Assembly (NCBI GenBank): GCA_016218725.1 | Contig: JACRDB010000092.1 | Span: 1 to 64,000 of the forward strand | Direction of reading: 5' to 3' | Source of the DNA: Deltaproteobacteria bacterium | Lineage (GTDB): Bacteria; Myxococcota_A; Polyangia; Polyangiales; Ga0077539 | Length of the DNA stretch: 64,000 nt | In this document: positions 8,527-19,028 of the stretch, in pieces | How the letters are laid out: each line of letters opens with the position of its first letter | Numbering within the stretch: position 1 is the first letter of the stretch | Notes under the pieces: generated by a model | The model's input: only the letters and a program-made list of their open reading frames with translations | The model's database searches: none | Told to the model about the DNA's origin: nothing | Program-made: the position numbers and the translations under genes

Positions 8527-9696
8527 TCACGGCCGTTGGTCGCACAGCCTCGGGCCGGTGTGGCGCAGCTCCACGGCGCCGTCGCCGCGCGCCGAGGCCA
8601 GGGCGTAGCCGCGGCCCGTGAACACCAGTGACGGGGTTTTGAGCGAGACCGCCTCGTCCGGCTCCCACAGCCGCACCTGCGTCCCGATCCGCAGGCCGCC
8701 GGTGTCCAGGAGCGCCACGTAGGAGCGCCAGCGGTCCGGCCCGAGGGGCTCGCTCCAGGCCGCCCCGAAGGCCCCCCCGTCCCACACCACCGAGGGGCGC
8801 GCGCCCAGCTCCGCCCGCACCGAGAGCTGCTGCACGCCCGGAGGGCAACGGCCCTCCAGGTCCACCGCCGTGGAGTACACCTCCGGGACGCCCGAGCGCG
8901 TGTCCGTCCACACCAGGGCGACCCTCCCGCCGCCATATGCCAGCGCCACCCGCCCCACCGCGCCGCGCTCCTCCAGCACGTCGGTGACCGCCGAGGCGCC
9001 CCCGCCCAGGTCCACCGTGGCGAAGCGCAGGAGCCCCGGACGCAGCACGGTCCCCGACCAGACGAGCGCGAAGCGCGCCCCCGCCGCGGTGACCGCCACG
9101 GCCCTCCCCACCCCCGCGGGGCCCAGCGCCACGGCGTCCCTCACCGCGCGACCCCTCGCGTCGAAGAGCCTGAGACGCACCGTCGGGAGGTCCTCGCCGC
9201 CCACGAGCGTCGCCACCGCCAGCGCCCCGGACGTATACGCCATCGACGGCGCTCGCTCCCGAGGGAGCGTCACCTGCGCGCGCACGGCGCCGCGGGCGTC
9301 CAGCCACCGGAGCTCCGTGCCCGGGGCCCTGGTCCACGCGACCACGAAGCGCGCCTGCGCCCCCGCCGGGAGCCCCACCGCCGCGAGGTCTCCGAGCACC
9401 GGCCCCGGCTCCAGCGCCGCGGGCTGGGCCTCGCCCTCGACCCAGGCCACGGCCCCCGCGGCGTGGGCCGCCGCCACGAGGACCCTCCCGGCGCTCCCAG
9501 CCAGCGCCGGCCGGTCCACCGCGGGCAGGGGCCCCAGGAAGCGCGTAGCGCGCGGAGGAGCCATCACATAGCGAGGGTCTTCGCAGGCCGTGGCGAGCCG
9601 AAGCCGCGGGTCCGAGGGCCCCGGAGCGCGGTGCCTCCCCCGGCGGTGGCACCCCGAGAGGAGCGCCAGGGCCAGCGCCAGCGCATGCCCCTTCAA
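8527..9696 (-). CDS. Putative lipoprotein with repetitive beta-propeller-like sequence
   Basis: TTG start LKGHALALALALLSGC; repeats of the type ALVWSGT/VALVWTDTRSG/FGAAWSEPLG. Confidence 0.7.
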   Translation of the reverse strand: MKGHALALALALLSGCHRRGRHRAPGPSDPRLRLATACEDPRYVMAPPRATRFLGPLPAVDRPALAGSAGRVLVAAAHAAGAVAWVEGEAQPAALEPGPVLGDLAAVGLPAGAQARFVVAWTRAPGTELRWLDARGAVRAQVTLPRERAPSMAYTSGALAVATLVGGEDLPTVRLRLFDARGRAVRDAVALGPAGVGRAVAVTAAGARFALVWSGTVLRPGLLRFATVDLGGGASAVTDVLEERGAVGRVALAYGGGRVALVWTDTRSGVPEVYSTAVDLEGRCPPGVQQLSVRAELGARPSVVWDGGAFGAAWSEPLGPDRWRSYVALLDTGGLRIGTQVRLWEPDEAVSLKTPSLVFTGRGYALASARGDGAVELRHTGPRLCDQRP

Positions 9697-11186
9697 GCGC
9701 TCGCCCCCTCCGCGGCGGGCCTCGTGAGCCAGCGATGTCCGTCCCGGTAGACCCCGAGGTAGGTCACCGCGGAGAGCACGTTCACCGCCGCCAGGGCCCC
9801 CCAGAGGCCCGTCAAGGGCGCGCCGAGGAGGGCCACCACGCCCCACAGGAGCGGCACCTGGATCAGGCCCACCAGCAGCGCGTCCACCGCCAGCGCGAGG
9901 CGCGTGGCGCCCGCCGCGGAGATCGCGTTCCCCAGCACGATCGCCACGCCGTACAGGAGGTACGACGGCGCCACCACCCGGAGGTACCCCTCGGCCACCT
10001 GGAGCACCTCAGGGCGGGCGGTGAAGAAGCCCACGATCTGGTCCCCCTTCAAGAGGTAGAGCGCCGTCAGCGCCGCCATGGTGAGGGCGTTGTACGCCGC
10101 CGCGGTGTAGCCCGCGGCCTTGGCCCGGGCCTGGTCCCCGGCCCCGAGGGTCATCCCGATCATCCCGTGGATCCCCCCGCCCCAGCCCATGCCCACGAAG
10201 AGCGCCACGGTCTCCAGGCGCAGGCACACCGCGAAGGCCGTCCCCGCCGTGGAGTCCGCGGCCGTGGTGAAATAGTGGTGCACCAGGGACACCACCGCCA
10301 GCATCCCGCAGGTGCGCACGATGAACTGCGCGCTCGCGGGCCAGGCGAGGTCAACGAGCCTCCGGGCCACCTCCGGGGCGGGCAGGAGGCGCCGCCAGAA
10401 GCCCCGGAGGGAGAGGTCCCGGGCGAGCATCACGAAGGCCACCGCGCAGGCCAGCGAGCGCGCCGCCAGCGTGGCCCACGCGGCCCCGAGGACCTCCAGC
10501 CGAGGCAGGTGCAGCGCCCGGGCCACGGGAGGGCCCCAGGAGAACACCGCCGGGGCCTCGCCGGGGCCGTACACCAGCAGCACCGCCAGCACGAGGTTCA
10601 CGGCGTTCCCCACGATCATCACCACCAGCGGCGAGCGCGCATGCCCGTAGGCCCGCTGGATGGACGTGAGCTGGTACAGCATGAACACGGTGATGTTGCC
10701 GCCCATGATCACCCGGAGATAACGGGCGGAGAGGTCCCTCACGACCCCCTTGGCGCCCACCAGGCTCCCCACGATCCAGTCCGAGCCCACGAGCGCCACG
10801 AGGCCGAAGAACACCCCGAGCACCGTCACCAGCCCCAGGGAGCCCCAGGCCAGGCGCTCGGCCTCGCGGTCCTCCCCGGCCCCGTGGTGCCGCGCCACCA
10901 GCGCCGTGGTCGCCACGGAGATCCCGTACGAGATGATCGTGCCCACCGCCGCCACCATGTCGCAGATGCCCAGCGCGTCCAGCGAGGGGTCCGCCACCTG
11001 GGGCGGCAGCCGCGAGATCAGGTACTGGTCCACCAGGTTGAACAGCACCTGGAACACCATGGCCAGCGCGATCGGCGCCGCCAGCCGGAACACCGTCCAG
11101 GGCACCGGCTCCGTCAGGATCCTCCGGCGGCCCAGGTCCTCGGGAGCGGTCTTGGCGGGCGCGTCCACGCGCCCTGCCTGTAGCAC
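9693..11186 (-). CDS. MATE family efflux transporter
   Basis: About 12 hydrophobic segments; PIALAMVFQVLFNLVDQYLISRL start, MatE-like repeats. Confidence 0.88.
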   Translation of the reverse strand: MLQAGRVDAPAKTAPEDLGRRRILTEPVPWTVFRLAAPIALAMVFQVLFNLVDQYLISRLPPQVADPSLDALGICDMVAAVGTIISYGISVATTALVARHHGAGEDREAERLAWGSLGLVTVLGVFFGLVALVGSDWIVGSLVGAKGVVRDLSARYLRVIMGGNITVFMLYQLTSIQRAYGHARSPLVVMIVGNAVNLVLAVLLVYGPGEAPAVFSWGPPVARALHLPRLEVLGAAWATLAARSLACAVAFVMLARDLSLRGFWRRLLPAPEVARRLVDLAWPASAQFIVRTCGMLAVVSLVHHYFTTAADSTAGTAFAVCLRLETVALFVGMGWGGGIHGMIGMTLGAGDQARAKAAGYTAAAYNALTMAALTALYLLKGDQIVGFFTARPEVLQVAEGYLRVVAPSYLLYGVAIVLGNAISAAGATRLALAVDALLVGLIQVPLLWGVVALLGAPLTGLWGALAAVNVLSAVTYLGVYRDGHRWLTRPAAEGASA

Positions 11187-11223
11187 GTTCTCCCAGGCCG
11201 TGTTGCGCTACCCTGAGCGCCCC

Positions 11224-11778
11224 ATGCGCTCCGCCTCTCCGCGCCTCGCCCTCACCTTCGCGCTCGCCTCCTGCGCGTCCTCTGCGCCCCAGAGCCCCAG
11301 CGTCCACCCCGCCCCACCACCCGCCACCACCCCCAACAACCCCCCAACGCCCCCGCCCCCCTCCTCCGACGCGAGCGCGACACCGGAAGCTACCGCAGAT
11401 GTAGCATCTTTACCTACATCACCCCCTACTACGGACGGGGGTGAGGACCTGACGATTCACGTCGGGGGCGGCTCGGACCTGCCGCCGGGGCCGCCGGACA
11501 CGATGCTCACCACGATGCAGGCGATCGAGCGGGCGATGGAGCCGGTGAGGCCACAACTGCGGGTGTGCCTGCGGTCGCTGGTGCCCAGGGTCCCTCGGAG
11601 GGTGCGGGTGCTGGTGCTGCCGGACGGCTCCGTGAGGCAGCGACCGCCACAGGAGTATGCGTTCTCGCCGCGGGTGGGGAGCTGCGTGGACGGCGCGCTC
11701 CGGGCGCTGGAGGTCACCTCCCCGCCGCCGCGGGAGGTGCCCTACGACATCGCCGTGGATCCGCCCGCGGGGCGTTGA
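11224..11778 (+). CDS. Lipoprotein with a C-terminal AgmX/TonB-like region
   Basis: LTFALASCASS lipobox; Pro/Thr linker; LRVCLRSLV...RVRVLVLPDGSV...VGSCVDGALRALEV. Confidence 0.65.
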   Translation: MRSASPRLALTFALASCASSAPQSPSVHPAPPPATTPNNPPTPPPPSSDASATPEATADVASLPTSPPTTDGGEDLTIHVGGGSDLPPGPPDTMLTTMQAIERAMEPVRPQLRVCLRSLVPRVPRRVRVLVLPDGSVRQRPPQEYAFSPRVGSCVDGALRALEVTSPPPREVPYDIAVDPPAGR

Positions 11779-11833
11779 AATCACGGTCGACAGGTTGCCG
11801 CGGGGGGCGCATCCCGGTTAGCGTCCCCGGTGC

Positions 11834-12529
11834 ATGAAGGCGGTGGTGGTGCAGTTCCCGGGCTCGAACGCGGATTTCGACGCCTGGCACGCTCTCTCGG
11901 ACGTGGTGGGGGTGCCCACGACCATGGTGTTCCACAAGGAGACCGCGCTCCCGGAGGGCACGGACCTGGTGGTGCTGCCGGGGGGCTTCTCCTTCGGGGA
12001 CTACCTGCGGTGCGGGGCCATCGCGCGCTTCTCGCCCATCGTCCAGGCGGTGAGGGCCCACGCCGACCGCGGGGGCTACGTCCTGGGCATCTGCAACGGC
12101 TTCCAGATCCTCACCGAGGCGGGGATGCTCCCGGGGGCCCTGACGCGCAACGTCCACCTGCGCTTCGAGTGCCGCGACGCGGTGGTCCGGGTGGACGCCG
12201 ACGGGTTCTTCACCCGCGGCCTCCTCGGGCGCGTGCTCCGGCTCCCCATCGCCCACGCCGAGGGGCGCTACCAGGCCTCGGAGGACATCCTGCGCGAGCT
12301 CGAAGACGAGGACCGGGTGGCCTTTCGGTACGTGCCCCTGGACCCGCTCTTCGCGGCGCGGGGGGGCAACCCCAACGGGTCCCTCCGGGACATCGCGGGC
12401 ATCTACGGCGGCCCAAGGCGCAACGTCCTCGGGCTCATGCCCCACCCCGAGCGGGCCTCGGAGAAGCTCCTCGGGAACGACCACGGGCGCCTGCTCTTCG
12501 AGTGCGCCGTCAGGAGCCTGACGCCATGA
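11834..12529 (+). CDS. purQ: Phosphoribosylformylglycinamidine synthase subunit PurQ
   Basis: [15 protein letters not shown]...[18 protein letters not shown]...[23 protein letters not shown]...GLMPHPERA. Confidence 0.97.
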   Translation: MKAVVVQFPGSNADFDAWHALSDVVGVPTTMVFHKETALPEGTDLVVLPGGFSFGDYLRCGAIARFSPIVQAVRAHADRGGYVLGICNGFQILTEAGMLPGALTRNVHLRFECRDAVVRVDADGFFTRGLLGRVLRLPIAHAEGRYQASEDILRELEDEDRVAFRYVPLDPLFAARGGNPNGSLRDIAGIYGGPRRNVLGLMPHPERASEKLLGNDHGRLLFECAVRSLTP

Positions 12530-14808
12530 GGCCGGAGCCCGCGGTGGACCTCGCCCTCGCCCGGGAGCACGGCCTCTCCGAGGAGGAGTACGCCCGCGCC
12601 TGCGAGGCGCTCGGGCGCACGCCCACCTTCACCGAGCTCGGGGTGCTCTCGGTGATGTGGTCCGAGCACTGCTCGTACAAGTCCTCCAGGGTGCACCTCA
12701 AGCGCCTGCCCACGGAGGGCCCCAGGGTGCTCCAGGGCCCCGGCGAGAACGCCGGCGTGGTGGACATCGGCGACGGCTTCGCCGTGGTCTTCAAGATGGA
12801 GTCGCACAACCACCCGTCGTTCATCGAGCCGTACCAGGGCGCGGCCACGGGCGTGGGGGGCATCCTCCGGGACGTGTTCACCATGGGCGCCAGGCCCGTG
12901 GCGCTCCTTGACTCGCTGCGCTTCGGCGCCCCGGAGCACCCGAAGACCGCGGCGCTCCTGCGCGGGGTGGTGGCCGGGATCGCGGGCTACGGAAACTCCA
13001 TCGGCGTGCCCACGGTCGGCGGCGAGGTGCAGTTCGACCCGGCGTACAACGGCAACATCCTCGTGAATGTCTTCGCCCTGGGGGTGTGCCGCGCGGACCG
13101 GATCTTCTACGGCCGCGCCTCGGGCGTCGGGAACCCCATCATCTACGTGGGCGCCCGCACCGGGAGGGACGGCATCCACGGCGCCACCATGGCCAGCGCG
13201 GAGTTCTCCGAGGAGAAGGAAGCCCGGCGCCCCACGGTGCAGGTGGGCGACCCCTTCAAGGAGAAGCTCCTCCTCGAGGCGTGCCTGGAGATCTTCGCCG
13301 AGGACGTGCTCGAGGGCATCCAGGACATGGGCGCCGCGGGGCTCACCTCCAGCACGGTGGAGATGGCCGGGCGCGCGGGCAACGGCGTGGAGCTCGACCT
13401 GGACAAGGTCCCCCGCAGGGCCCGGGGCCTGAGCCCCTACGAGCTCCTGCTCTCGGAGTCCCAGGAGCGCATGATCCTGGTGGCGCGCGCGGGCATGGAG
13501 CACCGCGTGCTGGAGCTGTGCGCCAAATGGGACCTGGACGCCGTGGTCGTGGGCCGCGTCACGGACACGAAGCGCTTCGTGGCCAGGGCCACCGCGGGCC
13601 ACGACCCCTTCGATGGCGAGCCCACCGCGGACCCTTCGACCGTGGTGTGCGACCTGCCCGTCGCGCTCCTGACCGACGAGGCCCCGAAGTACACCCGCCC
13701 GTGCCTTGAAGACCCGAGGCCCGACGACCGCTCGGTGGACACCGCCCGCTTCCATTTCGACGCCCACCGGGACCTCCTGGAGCTCCTCGGGAGCGTCAAC
13801 GTCGGCAGCCGCGCCTGGGTCTGGCGCCAGTATGACCACATCGTGCGGGACGGCACGGTCCTTCGCCCGGGCGACAGCGACGCCGCCGTGGTGCGCCTCT
13901 TCTGCGGCGACGGGGACCAGCGCCGGGAGAAGTTCATCGCCCTCTCCGTGGACTGCAACGGCAGGTTCTGTGAGCTCGACCCGCGCGAGGGCGCCGCCAT
14001 GGCCGTCGCCGAGTGCTGCCGCAACGTCGCATGCGCCGGCGCCGAGCCCATCGGCCTGACAGACTGCCTGAACTTCGGCAACCCCGAGCGCCCCGAGGTC
14101 ATGGCCCAGCTCCGCGACGCCATCGACGGCATCGCCGACGCATGCCGCGCCCTCAAGGTCCCCGTGGTGTCGGGAAATGTAAGTCTGTACAACGAGACCC
14201 TGGAGGCGGGTGGTGTGCGCTCGGTGCTGCCCACGCCCACGGTGGGGGTGGTGGGGCTCCTGAGCCGCCCGGAGGACGCCCGTGGGTCGTTCTTCCGGGG
14301 CGACGGGGCGCGCGTGGCGCTCCTGGGCATGCCGGGTGGCGGCGCCCTCGGGGGCAGCGAGTGGCTCGTGCGCCGCGCGGGAAAGGTGTGTGGTGCGCCC
14401 CCGGCGATTGATCTGGAGGTGGAAGCGAGGCTCCAGAGCTTCCTGGTGGCCTCGGCCCGGCTGGGGTTGCTGCTCTCGGCCCATGACTGCTCCGAGGGCG
14501 GGCTCCTGGTGACCCTGGCGGAGTGTTGCATCGGACGGGGCGTGGGCGCCCGGGTGGCCTTGCCCTGGGTGACCACGCCCACGCCCGGGGCGCTCTTTGG
14601 GGAAGATCCCTCGCGGGTGGTGGTGTCCATGGAGCCCTCCAGGGTGGACGCGGTGAAGGCCCTGGCCTCGGAGCACCGCGTGCCGGTGCTGTTCCTGGGA
14701 GAGACCGGCGGCACCTTCCTTCGGGTGGACGGCGTGGTGGAGCTCTCGGTGTCGGAGCTTCGCAGGCGGTACACCCGAGCCCTGGCGCAGCTCGTGGGTG
14801 ACGGGTGA
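12526..14808 (+). CDS. purL: Phosphoribosylformylglycinamidine synthase subunit PurL
   Basis: [63 protein letters not shown] overlap with purQ. Confidence 0.97.
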   Translation: MRPEPAVDLALAREHGLSEEEYARACEALGRTPTFTELGVLSVMWSEHCSYKSSRVHLKRLPTEGPRVLQGPGENAGVVDIGDGFAVVFKMESHNHPSFIEPYQGAATGVGGILRDVFTMGARPVALLDSLRFGAPEHPKTAALLRGVVAGIAGYGNSIGVPTVGGEVQFDPAYNGNILVNVFALGVCRADRIFYGRASGVGNPIIYVGARTGRDGIHGATMASAEFSEEKEARRPTVQVGDPFKEKLLLEACLEIFAEDVLEGIQDMGAAGLTSSTVEMAGRAGNGVELDLDKVPRRARGLSPYELLLSESQERMILVARAGMEHRVLELCAKWDLDAVVVGRVTDTKRFVARATAGHDPFDGEPTADPSTVVCDLPVALLTDEAPKYTRPCLEDPRPDDRSVDTARFHFDAHRDLLELLGSVNVGSRAWVWRQYDHIVRDGTVLRPGDSDAAVVRLFCGDGDQRREKFIALSVDCNGRFCELDPREGAAMAVAECCRNVACAGAEPIGLTDCLNFGNPERPEVMAQLRDAIDGIADACRALKVPVVSGNVSLYNETLEAGGVRSVLPTPTVGVVGLLSRPEDARGSFFRGDGARVALLGMPGGGALGGSEWLVRRAGKVCGAPPAIDLEVEARLQSFLVASARLGLLLSAHDCSEGGLLVTLAECCIGRGVGARVALPWVTTPTPGALFGEDPSRVVVSMEPSRVDAVKALASEHRVPVLFLGETGGTFLRVDGVVELSVSELRRRYTRALAQLVGDG

Positions 14809-15259
14809 CGTGCACCCACCGGACGCCTCGCACTGGCTCTACCGCCTGACACCTCGGGCGTGGATCCAGGCCGCCCTCGGGGAGCTGGACCAGGCCCGGG
14901 GGGCCTTCGGTCGCCGCCAGGCCCGGGCCGGCATGGCGGGCTGCCGCCGCGCCGCGGGGGTGGCCATCAATGGTTACCTCGCCTCGCTGGACTCTCCACC
15001 AGACGCCTTTGGCCGCACCTACATGGAGCACCTCGCGGCCCTGGAGGCCCTGGCAGGCGTCCCCCAGGCCGTCCGTGAGGCCGCCCGGAGCCTCCTGGCG
15101 GCGCCCCTCCCCGGTGGTCCCGTGGTGCCCCTTCGGACACCCTCGTCCGACGACAAGGCCCTGGCCGACGCCCAGACCGTGATGGCCTGGGCCTACGCCC
15201 AGGTGCTTCGCATGGAGCCGCCGGAGCCCGGCGGGGAGCCTCCGGGGAAGGCTCCCTGA
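14798..15259 (+). CDS. Small helical protein, possibly HEPN-like
   Basis: [40 protein letters not shown] helical pattern; overlaps the purL end; exact start uncertain. Confidence 0.55.
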   Translation: MTGDVHPPDASHWLYRLTPRAWIQAALGELDQARGAFGRRQARAGMAGCRRAAGVAINGYLASLDSPPDAFGRTYMEHLAALEALAGVPQAVREAARSLLAAPLPGGPVVPLRTPSSDDKALADAQTVMAWAYAQVLRMEPPEPGGEPPGKAP

Positions 15260-15265
15260 AGGCGC

Positions 15266-16693
15266 TCAGTCCCCGGCGTCGCGGTCCCTCAGGTCGTGCT
15301 TGACCATCAACCGCTGGAGGTGCCTGCGGTCGATGCCCGAGGTGCGCGCCGCGGCGGAGACGTTCCCGCCGGACACCTGCAGGAGCTTGGTGAGGTAGGT
15401 CTTCTCGAAGATGTCGTTCCACATCTCCTTGGCGTCGTGGAAGGGCAGGTCCGTGCGCAGCTCGTGAGGGTCCCCCGGGGCGAGCTGCGGGAGGGAGGCC
15501 GCGGCCAGCGCCGTGGGGTCCGCGCCCAGGACCGCGAAGCGCTCCACGAGGTTGCGCAGCTCCCGCACGTTCCCCGGGAAATCATAGTGGAGCAGGAGCT
15601 CCATGGCCCGGCGATCGAGGGACGGGTACGTGGGCATCCCCTGCGCGAGGCGCCGGCGGTTGATGTCCTCCAGCACGGTCTCCACGAGCACCGGCACGTC
15701 CTCCATGCGCGAGCGCAGGGGCGGAAGGCGCACCACCACCGCGGCCAGGCGGTAGAAGAGGTCCTGACGGAAGCGCCCTTCCTTCACCTCCCGTGGGAGG
15801 TTGCGGTTGGTGGCGGCCACCACCCTCACGTCCGTGGCGATGGCCTTGTCGCTGCCCACGGCGCGCACCTCCCGCACCTCCAGCACGCGCAGGAGCTTGG
15901 CCTGGAGGTCCATATGCAGCTCCGCCACCTCGTCCAGGAAGAGCGTGCCGCCGTCCGCCGCCACGAAGGCCCCCTGGCGCTCCCTCACCGCGCCGGTGAA
16001 GGCCCCCTTCACGTGGCCGAAGAGCTCGCTCTCGATCAGGTCCCGCGGGATGGCCCCGCAGTCCACGGCCACGAAGGGCGCCCCGGCGCGCGCGCTGTTG
16101 CGGTGGATGGCGTCCGCCACGAGCTCCTTGCCGGTGCCCGTCTCGCCCTCCACCAGCACCGTAAGATCGCTGGAGGCGATGCGCTCCAGCACCGCGAAGA
16201 CCTCCCGCATGGAGGGCGACACCCCCACCAGGCGCCCGAAGCGCACCCCCTGCGAGATGTCCTTCTCCACCGCCTGAGCCAGGAGCTCCACCCGGATGCG
16301 CGTCTCCCCCAGGACCACGTCCACGCTCCCGGGCACGATCGCGTCGTGCACGCGCATGTCCCCGACGAAGGTCCCGTTGGTGCTCCCGAGGTCCGTGATC
16401 CGGAGCCCCTCGGTGGTGAGCCGCAGCGCCGCGTGCCGCCGGGACACCGACGGGTCGTGGAGCTGCAGGTCGTTCTCGTCCTCGCCGCCGATCCTCACCT
16501 CGTCCTGGGCGCCCTCGAAGGTGGCGCCCTTATCCGGGCCTTCCAGCACCGTGAGCCTCGTCTTCTGAAGCCTCCGGGCGATGGTACGTCCGTTCCGCTC
16601 GATCAACTGGGTGGGGGCCGGGGGTCGCTGCACGCGCGCTTCTCCTACACCCCAGCGTAGCCCAACCTCGCCACAAGCCCAAGGCCGAAGCAA
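15266..16693 (-). CDS. FHA domain + sigma-54-dependent Fis-type transcriptional regulator
   Basis: FHA SRRHAALR..DLGSTNGTFV; AAA+ GETGTGKELVADAIH, ESELFGHVKGAFTGA; C-terminal HTH. Start uncertain (possibly V at VQRPPAP). Confidence 0.93.
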   Translation of the reverse strand: MLRPWACGEVGLRWGVGEARVQRPPAPTQLIERNGRTIARRLQKTRLTVLEGPDKGATFEGAQDEVRIGGEDENDLQLHDPSVSRRHAALRLTTEGLRITDLGSTNGTFVGDMRVHDAIVPGSVDVVLGETRIRVELLAQAVEKDISQGVRFGRLVGVSPSMREVFAVLERIASSDLTVLVEGETGTGKELVADAIHRNSARAGAPFVAVDCGAIPRDLIESELFGHVKGAFTGAVRERQGAFVAADGGTLFLDEVAELHMDLQAKLLRVLEVREVRAVGSDKAIATDVRVVAATNRNLPREVKEGRFRQDLFYRLAAVVVRLPPLRSRMEDVPVLVETVLEDINRRRLAQGMPTYPSLDRRAMELLLHYDFPGNVRELRNLVERFAVLGADPTALAAASLPQLAPGDPHELRTDLPFHDAKEMWNDIFEKTYLTKLLQVSGGNVSAAARTSGIDRRHLQRLMVKHDLRDRDAGD

Positions 16694-16705
16694 GCGCCCG
16701 GTGCG

Positions 16706-18817
16706 TCATGGACCCCGCACCGGAGCGATCGTCAGGGGCGCGCGGGAGCGGGTCTCTCCGGCGTTGGCCACCCGGACCGTGACCACGCCCGTGGCGGCCT
16801 CCGGCGGCACCGCGCACTCGATGGTGGTGGGCGTCACGGCCGCCACGGGGCACGCCACGGGCCCGATGGTCACCCCGACGTCCGCGACCACGGCCCCGAA
16901 GTTGCGCCCCCGCAAGGTGATGCGCTGCCCGGCCGAGGCCCTCGGGGGCGTCACGGCTTGGAGCACCGGGGCCAGGGTCACCCGGAAGGGCTGCGGCGAG
17001 TCCACGGTCTGCCTCCCTGGAGACTCCAGGGTGACCGTCCCGTCCCGGGCGCCTCGGGGGACGGTGAACACCACCTCCGTGGTGCTCGCCCGGGTCGGGC
17101 GCAGCACCAGGGTCCCGAGCCGCAGCCGGAGCCTCGCCGGGTCGGGCTCGAAGCCCTCTCCGCGGAGCGTGACCGCGGTGCCCACGGGCCCCGCGGGGGG
17201 CTCCACGGCGCGGAGCGTCACGGGCTGGAGCACCACGAACTCCGTGGGCGTGGCGCCCGTGCCCTGGAGCCGGGCGATCACCTGGAAGCGCCCGGTCTGC
17301 GCGTTCCTGGGCACCACCACCACCAGCGCGTCCTGCGCGAAGGACTCGATGGCCACCTCCTGCCCGTTGAGCTGCACGCTCACCAGCGCGCGGTCCGGCG
17401 GGAAATGGGTCCCGCGGAGCGTCACCCGCGTGCCCGGGATCCCTTGCGGGGGCTCCATGGCGGTGACCCTCGGGCGCTGGGTCACCATGAAGGGCGACGG
17501 CGTGTGGAAGGTCCCGTTGCCCGCCACGGTCACGTACCACGCCCCCGAGCGCCCCTCGGGGACCTCCACCACCAGCTCCGTGGGGCTGGCGCTCAGGACC
17601 CTCGCGGGCACCGTCCCGAGCGCCACGGTGTTCTCCGTCAGGGTGGCCGAGAAGCCCGTCCCGGTGAGCGTCACCCGGTCCCCGACGTCCCCCGCCCGAG
17701 GCTCCACCCTCCCGATGGTCACGGGCTGGAGCACCACGAAGTCCGCCGGCGTCTCCACGGGACCGATCCCGTTGGCCGTCACCGCGATACGCCCCGAGGA
17801 GGCCCCTGGCGGGACGGTCACCACAAGCTCGTTGGGCGCCACGCTCACCACCCCCACCGCGGTCCCTCCGAGGGTGACCGAGACCCGGGTGGCGTCGCTC
17901 CCGAAGTTCGTCCCCCGGAGGGTGACCCTCCCCCCGGTAGGCCCCTGCGGGGGCACCACCTCGCGGATCGTGGGCGCGGGCCCCACCACCAGGCTCTGGG
18001 CGGTCTCATAACGCCCGGCGCCGGGCACCTCCACCGCCACGGTGCCCGTCTGGGCGTCCACCGGGAGCTGCACCTCCACCTCGGTAGCCGTCACCCGGAG
18101 CACCCTCACGGGCCTGGAGGCCACCGTGACGCGCACCGTGGAGGGTGTGCCAGAAAACCCGGAACCCCGCAGAATCACACGAGAACCTGGCACGGCAGCG
18201 GGGGGCACAAGGGCCGCGATCCCGAGCCTCGCGGACACCGTGAGCTCCGCCGTGGAGCGCCCCTCGCCCCCGAGGGTGCGCACCGTCACCGTGCCGCTCG
18301 TGGCTCCGTCCGGGACCACCACCACGAGGCTCGTGGGGTCCGCGCGGCGCACCACCATGGGGAGGGCGCCGATGCGCACCACGTTGTCCGTGGGCCTCGG
18401 GGCGAAGTGCTCGCCCCGCAGGGTGACCTCCACGCCGGGGGCCGCCAGGGAGGGCTCCACGGCGGTGATCGTCGGCGCGGGCTCCGGGGCGGTGACCCGG
18501 AAGACCTCGCTCTCCACGGCGTCCGCGCCGTTGGAGAGCACCCACCGGCCGGTGCGCCCCGCGGTCGGCACCACCACCGTGATGCGCTCCGGGAGCACCT
18601 CCGAGGGCGCCACGGCGGCCTCGTTGAAGAGCACCTGGTAGGCGCGGGTGAAGCCCCGGCCCACGATCCGCACGCGGGTCCCCGGGGGCCCCGCGGTAGG
18701 CTCGATGTGCTCGATCATCGGCCGGGCCTGGGCCTCGGCCGCCGCCGGGGCGAGGGCCGCCCCCCCGAGGAGCGTGGCGTTCCAGAGAAGAATGGTCAGG
18801 AAGGTCTTGAGCCGCAT
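16706..18817 (-). CDS. Secreted protein with multiple IPT/TIG-type repeats
   Basis: Signal MRLKTFLTILLWNATLLGGAALA; about eight repeats of the form P..G..G..VTLRGTNF....V. Confidence 0.88.
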   Translation of the reverse strand: MRLKTFLTILLWNATLLGGAALAPAAAEAQARPMIEHIEPTAGPPGTRVRIVGRGFTRAYQVLFNEAAVAPSEVLPERITVVVPTAGRTGRWVLSNGADAVESEVFRVTAPEPAPTITAVEPSLAAPGVEVTLRGEHFAPRPTDNVVRIGALPMVVRRADPTSLVVVVPDGATSGTVTVRTLGGEGRSTAELTVSARLGIAALVPPAAVPGSRVILRGSGFSGTPSTVRVTVASRPVRVLRVTATEVEVQLPVDAQTGTVAVEVPGAGRYETAQSLVVGPAPTIREVVPPQGPTGGRVTLRGTNFGSDATRVSVTLGGTAVGVVSVAPNELVVTVPPGASSGRIAVTANGIGPVETPADFVVLQPVTIGRVEPRAGDVGDRVTLTGTGFSATLTENTVALGTVPARVLSASPTELVVEVPEGRSGAWYVTVAGNGTFHTPSPFMVTQRPRVTAMEPPQGIPGTRVTLRGTHFPPDRALVSVQLNGQEVAIESFAQDALVVVVPRNAQTGRFQVIARLQGTGATPTEFVVLQPVTLRAVEPPAGPVGTAVTLRGEGFEPDPARLRLRLGTLVLRPTRASTTEVVFTVPRGARDGTVTLESPGRQTVDSPQPFRVTLAPVLQAVTPPRASAGQRITLRGRNFGAVVADVGVTIGPVACPVAAVTPTTIECAVPPEAATGVVTVRVANAGETRSRAPLTIAPVRGP

Positions 18818-19028
18818 GGTCTCTCCCGTTGCCGCGATGCCGGAACCATAGTCCCCTGGCGCCGGGGACAAAACTCCTGCGCCAGGTGCCGTCTGTAAGC
18901 CCCCGGGGCGTCCGGGCGTTCCCTCGGGCGTGACGGCGCTGTGTCTCACACCTTGGACGTGGTCCCTCGGGGCGTTGTTCTTTCCCCGCGAGGCCGGGTG
19001 GGCCTATGGTGCGCCCCCGAGCGGGGCC

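Noticed and set aside
12403-14676. 757-aa minus-strand ORF opposite purL
   Set aside because: High-GC shadow ORF antisense to a strongly supported purL; His/Ala/Gly-rich low-complexity composition.
16958-18898. 646-aa plus-strand ORF opposite the IPT/TIG protein
   Set aside because: Shadow ORF; the repeat architecture on the minus strand is coherent, this one is not.
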